Shown here: in pieces, positions 8,202 through 16,015 of the stretch | Numbering within the stretch: position 1 is the stretch's first letter | Layout: each line of letters starts with the position of its first letter | Made by a program: the position numbers and the translations under genes | Notes under the pieces: model-generated | Databases searched by the model: none | What the model was told of the DNA's origin: nothing | What the model saw: only the letters and a program-made list of their open reading frames with translations | Assembly (NCBI GenBank): GCA_035536915.1 | Contig: DATLNE010000009.1 | Location: 1-64,000, forward strand | DNA: 64,000 bases | Direction: 5' to 3' | Source of the DNA: Acidimicrobiales bacterium | GTDB taxonomy: Bacteria > Actinomycetota > Acidimicrobiia > Acidimicrobiales > JAHWLA01

Positions 8202-8894
8202 TCACCCCGCCCTGCTGCGGCTTTCCAACCGGCTCACCAGCCGCAGCAGGGGCAGGGTGATCACCAAGTAGGCCAGCCCGCCCGCCACCAGCGGCGAGGT
8301 GTTGGCCCGGGTGTTCACCAGGTCGCGGGCGAACTTGAGGATCTCCTTTCCGCCCGCCACCGTCCCGAGCACGGCCAGCAGCGAGGTGTCCTTGAACAGG
8401 GCGAGCAACTCGTTGGTCAGGGGGGGCACCACGATGCGAAATGCCTGGGGCATGACGACGTGGCGCATCACCACCCGGTTCGGCATGCCCAAGGACCGGG
8501 CGGCCTCGGTCTGGCCCCACGGCACGGCCTCGATGCCCGCTCGCAGCGTCTCGGCGATGTAGGCCGAGTACACCAACGACAGGGCCAGGCACCCAGGCGT
8601 GTACCGCGGGTAGGGGAACTGGATGCCCGTGGCGATGGGCAGCCCGAAGCCGATGAACACGATGGTGAGGAGGGCGGGCAGCCCCCGCATCACGTCGATG
8701 TAGACGGCCGCGGGCCATCGCAGCAGCCGCGTACGGCTGAGCCGCATGAGGGCCAGCACCAAGCCGAAGGTGATGCCCCCGAGAAAGCTGAAGAACGTGA
8801 AGACGAGCGTGTTCTTCATCGCCTCGATGAGGAGGCCGGGGAACATGTCTGCGATGACCTCGAGGTTGAAGAACTCCTCGAGGAAGTCGTTCAC
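8202..8894 (-). CDS. Polar amino-acid ABC transporter permease (HisM/GlnP type)
   Basis: A 230-aa integral membrane protein with several hydrophobic helices. The cytoplasmic loop EAARSLGMPNRVVMRHVVMPQAFR is the conserved EAA motif that docks the ATPase in amino-acid importers. GTG 8894 overlaps the stop of the upstream binding-protein gene (GTGA), so the two are co-translated. No ATP-binding subunit follows; downstream is an inverted-repeat element and a gene on the other strand. The permease must use an ATPase encoded elsewhere. Confidence 0.88.
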   Translation of the reverse strand: MNDFLEEFFNLEVIADMFPGLLIEAMKNTLVFTFFSFLGGITFGLVLALMRLSRTRLLRWPAAVYIDVMRGLPALLTIVFIGFGLPIATGIQFPYPRYTPGCLALSLVYSAYIAETLRAGIEAVPWGQTEAARSLGMPNRVVMRHVVMPQAFRIVVPPLTNELLALFKDTSLLAVLGTVAGGKEILKFARDLVNTRANTSPLVAGGLAYLVITLPLLRLVSRLESRSRAG

Positions 8895-9739
8895 TGTTGA
8901 CCGAGGTAGGTGCGCAGGATGCTGTTGTAGGTGTCGTCCTGGCGGATGCGGGCCAAGGCGTCGTTGATGGCCTTCTTCAGGTCGTCACGGCCCTTCTTCA
9001 GAACGATGCCGTACTGCTCCTTCTGGTCCTCGAACTTCTTGGTCACCACCGTCTCGCCCGACACCTTGGCGTTGTAGGCGTTGACCGGGAAGTCCTGGAG
9101 GACGGCGTCGACCTGGGACGACTTGAGGGCGGCGAAGAGGTCGTCGGCCCCTTCGAACTCCTTCACCGTGTAGCCGTTGGCCCCCGACTGCGCTTTGGCG
9201 TAGTCGAGGCCGGTGGTCCCGGACTGCACGCCGACCGTGCGCCCTCGCAGCGCCGGCAGGTCGGCGTACTTCGACTCGTCGGCCTTGCGCACAAGCAAGC
9301 TCTGCACGATGTCGTAGTAGCCGTCGGAGAAGTCGAGGGTCTTCTTGCGCTCGTCGGTGATCGACACCGACGAGGCGATCACGTCGCACTGGCCCGCTTC
9401 CATGGCGGCGAAGATGCCGCTGAAGTCGGTGTCGCGGAACTCGGCTATCAGGCCCAGTCGACCGCCGACGGCCCGCATGATGTCGGCGTCGATGCCCACG
9501 ACCTTGCCGTCCTCCTCGTACTCGAAGGGGGCGTAGGGGACGTCGCTGCAGACGGTGATCTTGCCTGCGGCGACGAGCTTGAGGTTGCGGCCCTGCTCGG
9601 CGGTGCCGCCCACCTTCTGGTTGGGAGCGTTGGTGTCGGGGGGCCCGCCGCCGTTGTTGTCGCTGTCGCCGTCGTCACCACAAGCGGCGCCGACCAGCGC
9701 CAGCAGCAGTACGAGCAGAACGGTCTTGAGCTTGGTCAT
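8891..9739 (-). CDS. Amino-acid ABC transporter substrate-binding lipoprotein
   Basis: A ~282-aa family-3 solute-binding protein. The N-terminus MTKLKTVLLVLLLALVGAAC is a lipoprotein signal with lipidated Cys20, then an acidic/Gly linker. The mature domain shows the family features PYAPFEY, GIDADIMRAVGGRLG, SITDERKKTLDFSDGYY and GVQSGTTG. ATG 9739 is preceded by GAGG at a suitable distance. An alternative ATG at 9751 (MRYRMTKLK) overlaps the rnhB stop. It is encoded between rnhB and the permease and probably captures a polar amino acid outside the membrane. Confidence 0.9.
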   Translation of the reverse strand: MTKLKTVLLVLLLALVGAACGDDGDSDNNGGGPPDTNAPNQKVGGTAEQGRNLKLVAAGKITVCSDVPYAPFEYEEDGKVVGIDADIMRAVGGRLGLIAEFRDTDFSGIFAAMEAGQCDVIASSVSITDERKKTLDFSDGYYDIVQSLLVRKADESKYADLPALRGRTVGVQSGTTGLDYAKAQSGANGYTVKEFEGADDLFAALKSSQVDAVLQDFPVNAYNAKVSGETVVTKKFEDQKEQYGIVLKKGRDDLKKAINDALARIRQDDTYNSILRTYLGQQ

Positions 9740-9747
9740 TCGGTACC

Positions 9748-10452
9748 TCATGTCTCGAGCGAAAGGGCCTGTTGGACGGGCGACGGTGCCCGGCCACCCC
9801 ACGGCAGGTGTTCCATGAATACCCACGAACGCCGATGAATCGACGTGGGCCCCCAGGCGCGCAGTGCCATCTTGTGGCGTGGGCACGGATAGCCCTTGTT
9901 GAGATCGAAGTCGTAGCCGGGGAAATGCTCGGCCTCGGCCCGCATCAGACGGTCACGCGTGACCTTGGCCAGGATCGACGCCGCCGAGATCGACAGGCAG
10001 GTGGCGTCGCCCTTGACGATCCTCCGGGTGGTGCCCATGCCGACGAAGTCCCAACGGCCGTCGATGAGCACGTAGTCGGGCGTGAGGCCGAGCCCGTCGA
10101 TGGCCCGCCGGGCGGCCAGCTTCTGGGCCGCCGACATGCCCAGGCGGTCGCACTCTTCCTGGCTGGCATGGCCTACGGCCCACGCCCGGCACCAGCCGGC
10201 GATGCGGTCGAACATGGCTTCGCGCTCGGGCTCGGTGAGCATCTTGGAATCGCGCACCTTGTAGACCCGCTTGTCGACCGGCAGCACGGCGGCGCCCACG
10301 CTGATGGGGCCTGCCCAGGCGCCGCGGCCGACCTCGTCGACGCCGACCACCACGTCGTGGCCCTCGGCCCACAGGGCGCGCTCGACCGACAGGCTGGGCG
10401 ACTTGGCCTTGATGGCGGTGCGCAAGGGGGAGACGCGGGGCGCCGGCGCCAT
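9748..10452 (-). CDS. rnhB: Ribonuclease HII
   Basis: A 234-aa enzyme that removes RNA from RNA/DNA hybrids and excises misincorporated ribonucleotides. The signature GVDEVGRGAWAGP carries the catalytic DEXGRG core, and SAASILAKVTRDRLM follows later, as in RNase HII. The N-terminus is ~35 residues longer than minimal forms and basic. ATG 10452 lies 11 bp after selD, but a TAGCCT -10 box 8 nt upstream suggests its own leaderless promoter. It is followed by the amino-acid uptake genes. Confidence 0.95.
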   Translation of the reverse strand: MAPAPRVSPLRTAIKAKSPSLSVERALWAEGHDVVVGVDEVGRGAWAGPISVGAAVLPVDKRVYKVRDSKMLTEPEREAMFDRIAGWCRAWAVGHASQEECDRLGMSAAQKLAARRAIDGLGLTPDYVLIDGRWDFVGMGTTRRIVKGDATCLSISAASILAKVTRDRLMRAEAEHFPGYDFDLNKGYPCPRHKMALRAWGPTSIHRRSWVFMEHLPWGGRAPSPVQQALSLET

Positions 10453-10460
10453 GGGGGCCG

Positions 10461-10466
10461 AGGCTA
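10461..10466 (-). promoter_or_regulatory. -10 box (TAGCCT) of rnhB
   Basis: TAGCCT overlaps the selD stop codon and ends 8 nt before ATG 10452, giving rnhB a probable leaderless start inside the selD-rnhB junction. Confidence 0.4.
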
Positions 10467-11459
10467 CCCGAGGACCACGCCCGCCGGACCGGCAGCCACT
10501 TCACCCACCACGAAGAACCCGGCCGGGACGGGGGCCGTCGGCGGCAGCGCGGCGAGCAGGCCGCCAGAGGTCTGCGGGTCGTAGGCCAGCGCCTCGACCG
10601 CCGCAGGGGCCGTGCTGGTGACGTGGCCCGCCAGCGCCTCCCGGTTGCGGGCATCGGCGCCGGTGCGGGTGCCCGCTTCGGCGGCCAGCAGGGCGCCGGG
10701 GTACAAGGGCAGGGCGGCGGCGTCGAAGCGCAACGTCACGCCCCCGCTCTGCGCCATCTCCCAGGCGTGTCCCAGCAGGCCGTAGCCGGTGACGTCGGTG
10801 ACGGCATGGGGCAACCCCGTGAGCTGCTCGGCGGCGACCCGGTTGAGGGTGCGCATGCCGCCGACGGCCGCCCGCTTGTCGGCCTCGCTCCCGCCCGCCA
10901 GCACGATCCCCGTCCCCAACGGCTTCGACAGCACGAGCACGTCGCCGGGCTGCGCGCCCGCCTTGGTCCAAATGCGGTCGGGGTGCACGAGGCCCTGCAC
11001 GGCGAGGCCGAAGATGGGCTCCTCGGACCGGATGGTGTGGCCGCCCGCCACCACGCCCCCCGCTTCGGCCACCGTGCGGGCGGCGGCCTCGAAGATGGCC
11101 TGCACAACGGCTGTGGGCAGCCGCTCGGGGAAGGCCGCCACGTTGAGGGCGAGCACCACCCTCCCGCCCATGGCGAACACGTCGCTGCAGGCGTTGGCGG
11201 CGGCGATGGTGCCGAAGTCGTCGGGGTCGTCGACCAGGGGCGGGAAGAAGTCGGTGGTCGACACCAGGGCCAGGTCGTCGGTGAGGCGGACCACGGCGGC
11301 GTCGTCGTAGGGGGCGAGGCCCACGAGCAGTCCGGCCTCGTCGGCGGCCAATTGGGCCACCAGCGCCCGCAGGGGCGCCGCCCCCCACTTGGCCGCGCAG
11401 CCGCCGCACGACGTCCACTCCGTAAGGCGCAGGTCAGGCACTGTTTCCGAACTGGACAT
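10464..11459 (-). CDS. selD: Selenide, water dikinase (selenophosphate synthase)
   Basis: A 331-aa ATP-dependent enzyme making selenophosphate, the selenium donor for selenocysteine and 2-selenouridine. The N-terminal TSCGGCAAKWG carries Cys18, Cys21 and Lys24, corresponding to the glycine-rich catalytic loop; the residue used as selenocysteine in some homologues is Cys here. Further family motifs are YDDAAV, STTDFFPPLVDDP, AAANACSDVFAMGG, GGHTIRSEEP and DVTGYGLLGHAWEMA. ATG 11459 follows AAGGTGATAGCG. No selA, selB or mnmH-like gene is in the window, so its partner pathway is not visible. Confidence 0.95.
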   Translation of the reverse strand: MSSSETVPDLRLTEWTSCGGCAAKWGAAPLRALVAQLAADEAGLLVGLAPYDDAAVVRLTDDLALVSTTDFFPPLVDDPDDFGTIAAANACSDVFAMGGRVVLALNVAAFPERLPTAVVQAIFEAAARTVAEAGGVVAGGHTIRSEEPIFGLAVQGLVHPDRIWTKAGAQPGDVLVLSKPLGTGIVLAGGSEADKRAAVGGMRTLNRVAAEQLTGLPHAVTDVTGYGLLGHAWEMAQSGGVTLRFDAAALPLYPGALLAAEAGTRTGADARNREALAGHVTSTAPAAVEALAYDPQTSGGLLAALPPTAPVPAGFFVVGEVAAGPAGVVLG

Positions 11460-11542
11460 CGCTATCACCTTGCAGGCTCGTGTTTTCCGGCGCAGGATGA
11501 GGGGGGTAAGGGCACCATTTGCGCAGAGTCAGGGGGCCAACG

Positions 11543-11773
11543 GTGGCAAACGTTTCTGCGATCGACGTGGTGGTGGAAGAACGGCTGAAGCCCGGCACCC
11601 GGGTCGAGGTGCGGAGCCGGTTCGAGGACCGGTGGTCGCGGGGGTTCGAGGTCGCCGAGGTACTGCCCGACGGCTACCGCCTGCTGCGCCTGTCCGACCT
11701 CACAGTGCTGCCCGCCGTCTTCGGCGAGGGCGACGTCCGCCGGCAGCGCAAGCAAGGTCTCTGGTGGGCCTGA
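11543..11773 (+). CDS. Small conserved-looking protein of unknown function
   Basis: A 76-aa protein with no signal peptide or membrane segment. The sequence (KPGTRVEVRSRFEDRWSRGFEV, ending RRQRKQGLWWA) suggests a small beta-rich, possibly Tudor/SH3-like fold with a basic, Trp-rich tail; this is inference from pattern only. GTG 11543 (MANVSAID) is preceded by CAGGGGG and is preferred over the upstream in-frame ATG 11519. It is divergent from selD and convergent with a GYD-domain gene, separated from it by a 12-bp-arm hairpin. Confidence 0.55.
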   Translation: MANVSAIDVVVEERLKPGTRVEVRSRFEDRWSRGFEVAEVLPDGYRLLRLSDLTVLPAVFGEGDVRRQRKQGLWWA

Positions 11774-11798
11774 GTGCTCCGTCCGGGGACGGAGCACT
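11773..11798. terminator. Perfect 12-bp-arm hairpin between convergent genes
   Basis: AGTGCTCCGTCC (11773-11784), loop GG, then its exact complement (11787-11798). It spans the 23-bp gap between two convergent genes and includes bases of both stop codons. The arm equals the outer 12 bases of the inverted repeat starting at 8023. No T-run follows, so termination is inferred from position and stability. Confidence 0.55.
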
Positions 11799-12084
11799 AG
11801 CCCCGTAAGGCGTCGATGTAGTCGTCGACGGGGATAGCCGACATCGTCAGCGTCTTGACGGTGCCGCGCGCCCCGAGCACCAGCGCCACCTTGGCCATGA
11901 CCTTCTCGTCGGGGGCGTCGAGCACGTTGAGGAAGTCGTAGGGGCCGAGCAAGGCGAACTGCTCGAGCACCTGCACCCCCAACGCCTCCACCTCGGCGTT
12001 CACCGCCTTGACCCGCTCGGGGTTCTCCCGCAGCGTCGCCGCCCCCTCAGGGCCGAGCGTGGACAGCATGATGAACTTCGGCAT
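11797..12084 (-). CDS. GYD domain-containing protein
   Basis: A 95-aa cytoplasmic protein matching the small GYD family. It opens MPKFIMLSTLGPEGA, has LLGPYDFLNVLDAPD in the centre (the GxYD motif) and ends VDDYIDALRG. Members form ferredoxin-like, often dimeric folds of unknown function. ATG 12084 lies 6 nt downstream of a TAGCGT -10 box that overlaps the end of the rpiB-like gene. It is convergent with the small gene at 11543. Confidence 0.8.
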   Translation of the reverse strand: MPKFIMLSTLGPEGAATLRENPERVKAVNAEVEALGVQVLEQFALLGPYDFLNVLDAPDEKVMAKVALVLGARGTVKTLTMSAIPVDDYIDALRG

Positions 12085-12090
12085 GGGCGA

Positions 12091-12096
12091 ACGCTA
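12091..12096 (-). promoter_or_regulatory. -10 box (TAGCGT) of the GYD gene
   Basis: TAGCGT sits 6 nt before ATG 12084 and overlaps the stop codon of the upstream RpiB-like gene. Confidence 0.4.
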
Positions 12097-12501
12097 ACCG
12101 ACGCGAGCGATTTGCTCGCGTTCGTCTTCGTCGGGCTCGGTGGCCAGGAAGGCGTCGAGCAGCTCCCGGGCCACAGGCGGCGACGTGAGCCGCAACCCCA
12201 AGGCCAACACGTTGGCGTCGTTCCAGCGACGGGCACCTCGGGCCGTCTCGGCGTCGGTGCACAAGGCGGCCCGCACACCGGGGACCTTGTTGGCCGCCAT
12301 CGACACGCCCGTGCCCGTCCAGCAGCACACCACGCCGCGGTCGGCCTGGCCGGAGGCGACGGCCTCCCCCACTGCCCGCCCGACGTCGGCCCACTTCTCG
12401 CCGTCGGCCACGACCTGCACCTCGTGGCCGCGGGCGCGGAGCTCGTCGACCACCTCGTCGGTGACGGGCGTGCGCTCGTCGGTGCCGAACACGATCCGCA
12501 T
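12094..12501 (-). CDS. rpiB: RpiB/LacA/LacB-family sugar-phosphate isomerase
   Basis: A 135-aa protein of the ribose-5-phosphate isomerase B family, which interconverts ribose-5-P and ribulose-5-P. Motifs are CCWTGTGVSMAANKVPGVRAALC (active-site Cys and anion loop) and RRWNDANVLALG. Trp replaces the usual Gly after the active-site Cys, so the substrate may differ from classical RpiB. ATG 12501 lies 8 nt after a TACGCT -10 box. It is divergent from map, with overlapping promoters, and 9 bp upstream of the GYD gene. Confidence 0.75.
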   Translation of the reverse strand: MRIVFGTDERTPVTDEVVDELRARGHEVQVVADGEKWADVGRAVGEAVASGQADRGVVCCWTGTGVSMAANKVPGVRAALCTDAETARGARRWNDANVLALGLRLTSPPVARELLDAFLATEPDEDEREQIARVG

Positions 12502-12509
12502 GGCCGTCC

Positions 12510-12536
12510 AGCGTACGGCGGCAGAACGGGCAGAAT
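12510..12536. promoter_or_regulatory. Divergent leaderless promoters of rpiB-like gene and map
   Basis: On the minus strand TACGCT (12510-12515) ends 8 nt before ATG 12501. On the plus strand CAGAAT (12531-12536) ends 6 nt before GTG 12543. The two -10 boxes are 15 bp apart, so the promoters must overlap physically. Confidence 0.45.
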
Positions 12537-12542
12537 CGTCGG

Positions 12543-13463
12543 GTGCTCAAGTCCAACGATCCCTGTTGGTGCGGGAGCGGGCGGAAGTTCAAGCGGTGCC
12601 ACAAGGAGGCCGCCGCGGTGCGTCCGGGACGGCTGTCGCCGATGCGCCCGGTGCCCGACCACATCGCCCGCCCGCCCTACGCGGCGACGGGCGAGCCGCT
12701 GCCCTGGGACGAGCCCTTGGTGAAGTCGCCCGAGGTGCTCGACCGCATGCGGCGGGCCGGGCGCTTGGCCGCCTCGGTGCTGCGATCGGTGGGCGAGGCC
12801 GTCGCACCCGGCGTCACCACCGACGCCCTCGACGAATTGGCGCACTCGCTCATCGTGGAGGCGGGCGCCTACCCCAGCCCGCTGAACTACCACGGCTACC
12901 CCAAGTCGCTCTGCACGTCGGTGAACGAGGTCATCTGCCACGGCATCCCCGACGACCGCCCGTTGGCGGACGGCGACATCGTGAACCTCGACGTGACCGT
13001 GTACCTCGACGGCGTGCACGGTGACACCAACGCCACCTTCCTTGTCGGCGCCGTCGACCCCGCGTCGCAGCGGCTGGTCGAGGTGACCCGGGAGTGCCTC
13101 GACCGCGGCATCGCGGCGGTGCGGCCGGGGCGGCCGGTGTCCGACATCGGCCGTGCCATCGCCGAGCACGCCGAGGGCTTGGGCTACGGCGTGGTGCGGG
13201 CCTTCGTGGGCCACGGCATCGGCGAGCAGTTCCACACCGCCCTGCACGTGCCCCACTACTTCGAGCCGGCCGTCGACACAGTGATGGAACCGGGCATGAC
13301 GTTCACCATCGAACCGATGATCACCATGGGCGACTGGCGCCACGTGCTGTGGGACGACGGCTGGACGGCGGTCACCCGCGACGGCCGGCGGACCGCCCAG
13401 TTCGAGCACACGCTCGCCGTGACCGATGGCGGAGCGGAGGTGCTCACCCTGTGCGACGCGTAG
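12543..13463 (+). CDS. map: Methionine aminopeptidase with N-terminal SEC-C zinc motif
   Basis: A 306-aa type I methionine aminopeptidase that removes initiator Met from nascent proteins. Residues 1-22 form a SEC-C motif (CWCGSGRKFKRCH), a zinc knuckle thought to dock on the ribosome. The catalytic domain carries the metal ligands in NLDVTVYLDGVHGDTN, VGHGIGEQFH and FTIEPM, then a C-terminal FEHTLAV. GTG 12543 follows CAGAAT by 6 nt. The stop overlaps the GTG of the GH38 gene by 13 bp, coupling two unrelated functions. Confidence 0.95.
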   Translation: MLKSNDPCWCGSGRKFKRCHKEAAAVRPGRLSPMRPVPDHIARPPYAATGEPLPWDEPLVKSPEVLDRMRRAGRLAASVLRSVGEAVAPGVTTDALDELAHSLIVEAGAYPSPLNYHGYPKSLCTSVNEVICHGIPDDRPLADGDIVNLDVTVYLDGVHGDTNATFLVGAVDPASQRLVEVTRECLDRGIAAVRPGRPVSDIGRAIAEHAEGLGYGVVRAFVGHGIGEQFHTALHVPHYFEPAVDTVMEPGMTFTIEPMITMGDWRHVLWDDGWTAVTRDGRRTAQFEHTLAVTDGGAEVLTLCDA

Positions 13464-16015
13464 CGATCGTCCCCCACACCCACTGGGACCGCGAGTGGTA
13501 CGCGCCGTACCAGACGTTCCGGCTGCGCCTCGTCGACCTGCTCGACGACCTGCTGCCCCGGCTGGAGGCCGACCTGTCGTACGCCCGCTTCCTGCTCGAC
13601 GGGCAGATGGCGGTGGTCGACGACTACCTGGAGGTGCGCCCCGACGCCGAGGCGGCGTTGCGGCGACTGGCCGCCGCGGGCCGGTTGTCGATGGGGCCGT
13701 GGTACATCCTCATGGACGAGTTCCTCGTCTCCGGCGAGACCATCGTGCGCAACCTACAGCGAGGCCTGGTACGAGCGGCCTCCTTCGGCGGCGCCTCGAT
13801 GGTGGGCTACCTGCCCGACATGTTCGGCCACATCGCCCAGATGCCCCAGCTGTTGCAGCAGGCGGGCTTGTCGCATGCAGTGGTGTGGCGGGGCGTGCCG
13901 GGCGCCGTCGACAAGACGGCGTTCTGGTGGTCGGCCCCCGACGGCTCGACAGTGCGGGCCGAGTACCTGGTGAAGGGCTACGGCAACGGCGCCGCCATCC
14001 CCGACGACGCCAAGGCATTGGTGCGGCGGGTGGCCGCGCACGAGGCGGAGATCGAGTCGTTCCTGCTCGACGGGATGCTGTTCATGAACGGGACCGACCA
14101 CCAGCTGCCGCAGGCGTGGCTGGGGCGAGTGGTGGCCGAGGCCAACGAGCTGCAGTCCGACTACCGCCTGGAGGTCACGTCGTTGGCCGAGTACCTGGCC
14201 GACGCCCCGGTTGACGGGCTCCCGTCGTGGACGGGCGAGATGCGCTCGGGTGCCCGCATCAACCTGTTGATGGGCGTGGCGTCCAACCGGGTCGACGTGA
14301 AGCAGGCCGCGGCCCGGGCGGAACGGGCCTTGGAGCGCCGGGCCGAGCCCTTGTGCGCGCTGTTCCTCGACCGCTGGCCGGGCGAACTGCTCGACGTGGC
14401 GTGGCGCGAGGTGATCCGCAATTCGGCCCACGACTCGGTGTGCGCGTGCTCGGCCGACGAGGTGGTCGATGCCGTGCTCGTGCGCTACGCCGAGGCCCGC
14501 CAGGTCGCCGAGGGACTGGCCACCCGGGCGCTCGACGCGTTGGGCGCCTCCATGGCCTCGGCGGGCGTCGTGGTGGTCAACCCGTCGGCCCGCAGGCGCA
14601 GCGGCCTCATCGAGTTGCTGCTGCCGGGGGCGGGGCCGGTGGAAGGCGCCCAACTGCTCTCGTCGCGGACGGCGACATTGGCCGAGCACCGCATGGCCGG
14701 ACGCGACCTGGGCAGCATCCTCGGCCAGATCCGCTCGCAACAGCTCGACGCCGACACCTACGTCAACGCCATCCGGGTGGAGGAGACCGACGACGGCCTC
14801 GACATCGTCATCGAGGCCGACGCCCGCCTGCGCACCGAGTTCCTGGTGGAGGAGACCAAACGCGACCTGTACGCCCGGGCGGGGGCCAACCCCGACTCGC
14901 CGGTGCGAGTGCGCATCGAACAGCCACCGTCGATCCGGGTGCTGGCCCGAGTGGAGGACGTGCCCGGCTTCGGGTGGACCATGTGGGCGGCTGAACCCTC
15001 CGCGGTGGCCCCGGTCGTGGCGGACGGGCAGTCGCTGTCGAACGGGTTGGTGTCGGTGGCCGCGGCCGAGGACGGCACCTTCGCCGTCGACGGCGTCGCC
15101 GGCTTCGGCCGGTTGGTCGACAGCCTCGACCACGGCGACACCTACAACTACTCGCCCCCTGAGGTCGACGACGTGGTCGACACGCCGGTGTCGGTCGACT
15201 GCTCGGTCATCGAGCGCGGCCCCATGCGAGGGATCCTGCGGGTGCTGCGTTCGTACCGGTGGCAGGGCCACGAGGTCGTCGTGTCCACCGACGTGGAGGT
15301 GCAGGCGGGCGAGCCCTACATGCGGGTGCGCACATGGTTCGACAACCCGGTGGGCGACCACCGCCTGCGGGCGTTGTTCCCGGTGGCCGCCACCACGTCG
15401 CGCGCCGAGTGCGCCTTCGCCGTCGTGACCCGGGGGCTCACTGCCGAGGGCGGCCCCACCGAAGAACCGCTACCCACCTTTCCGTCGCGCCGCTTCGTGC
15501 AGGCGGGCGACCTCACGCTGGTGCACGAAGGGCTGCTGGAGTACGAACTGGTCGACGAAGGCAGCGCCCTGGCGCTCACGCTGCTGCGGGCCACCGGCAT
15601 GTTGTCGCGGGTGGAAATGGCCTACCGCCCACTGCCCGCAGGCCCGCCGATGCCGCTGCGAGGCCCGCAGATGATCGGGCCGGTGGAGGCTCGTTACGCC
15701 CTGTGTGTGCGCCCCGTCGACCCGTATGCAATGGTCGACGACGTGTTCCTTCCCCTTGAAGTCGGCCGCAGCGCGGGCGGCGGCGCCCGGCCCGACAGCG
15801 GTTCCGCGCTGGAGGTCACCGGCGCCGAGGTGTCGGCCGTTGTGCGTGTTGAGGGCGGGATGGAGGTGCGGGTCTTCAACCCCGGCGACCGCCCGACGAC
15901 TGTCTCGTTCGGCCGGCGATCGGGGTGGCTGGTCGACCTGCGCGCGCAGCCGGTGGAGCGTTTCGACGGCGGCTTCGAACTGCGCCCCTTCGGCATCGCC
16001 ACCGCCCGCATCTGA
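13451..16015 (+). CDS. Glycoside hydrolase family 38 alpha-mannosidase
   Basis: A ~854-aa cytoplasmic-looking enzyme without signal peptide. The N-terminus VAIVPHTHWDREWY carries the zinc-binding H-x-H-x-D core of GH38. GYLPDMFGH holds the probable nucleophile Asp123. Later segments VIRNSAHDSVCACS and DTYNYSPPE fit the central and C-terminal beta domains. GH38 enzymes hydrolyse alpha-mannosidic bonds, for example in mannan or mannosylglycerate-type substrates. GTG 13451 lies inside the end of map, and the stop overlaps the next ATG (TGATG). A six-hairpin glycosidase is encoded convergently after one gene, suggesting a polysaccharide-processing neighbourhood. Confidence 0.92.
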   Translation: MRRVAIVPHTHWDREWYAPYQTFRLRLVDLLDDLLPRLEADLSYARFLLDGQMAVVDDYLEVRPDAEAALRRLAAAGRLSMGPWYILMDEFLVSGETIVRNLQRGLVRAASFGGASMVGYLPDMFGHIAQMPQLLQQAGLSHAVVWRGVPGAVDKTAFWWSAPDGSTVRAEYLVKGYGNGAAIPDDAKALVRRVAAHEAEIESFLLDGMLFMNGTDHQLPQAWLGRVVAEANELQSDYRLEVTSLAEYLADAPVDGLPSWTGEMRSGARINLLMGVASNRVDVKQAAARAERALERRAEPLCALFLDRWPGELLDVAWREVIRNSAHDSVCACSADEVVDAVLVRYAEARQVAEGLATRALDALGASMASAGVVVVNPSARRRSGLIELLLPGAGPVEGAQLLSSRTATLAEHRMAGRDLGSILGQIRSQQLDADTYVNAIRVEETDDGLDIVIEADARLRTEFLVEETKRDLYARAGANPDSPVRVRIEQPPSIRVLARVEDVPGFGWTMWAAEPSAVAPVVADGQSLSNGLVSVAAAEDGTFAVDGVAGFGRLVDSLDHGDTYNYSPPEVDDVVDTPVSVDCSVIERGPMRGILRVLRSYRWQGHEVVVSTDVEVQAGEPYMRVRTWFDNPVGDHRLRALFPVAATTSRAECAFAVVTRGLTAEGGPTEEPLPTFPSRRFVQAGDLTLVHEGLLEYELVDEGSALALTLLRATGMLSRVEMAYRPLPAGPPMPLRGPQMIGPVEARYALCVRPVDPYAMVDDVFLPLEVGRSAGGGARPDSGSALEVTGAEVSAVVRVEGGMEVRVFNPGDRPTTVSFGRRSGWLVDLRAQPVERFDGGFELRPFGIATARI

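Noticed and set aside
8055-8900. Plus-strand open frame beginning MAKRRRRSEG inside the inverted-repeat element
   Set aside because: It runs on antisense through the permease gene with biased composition; no stop near the element and no ribosome-binding site.
11399-11410. Possible selenocysteine codon in selD
   Set aside because: The active loop reads TSCGGCAAK with ordinary Cys codons; no in-frame TGA is present.
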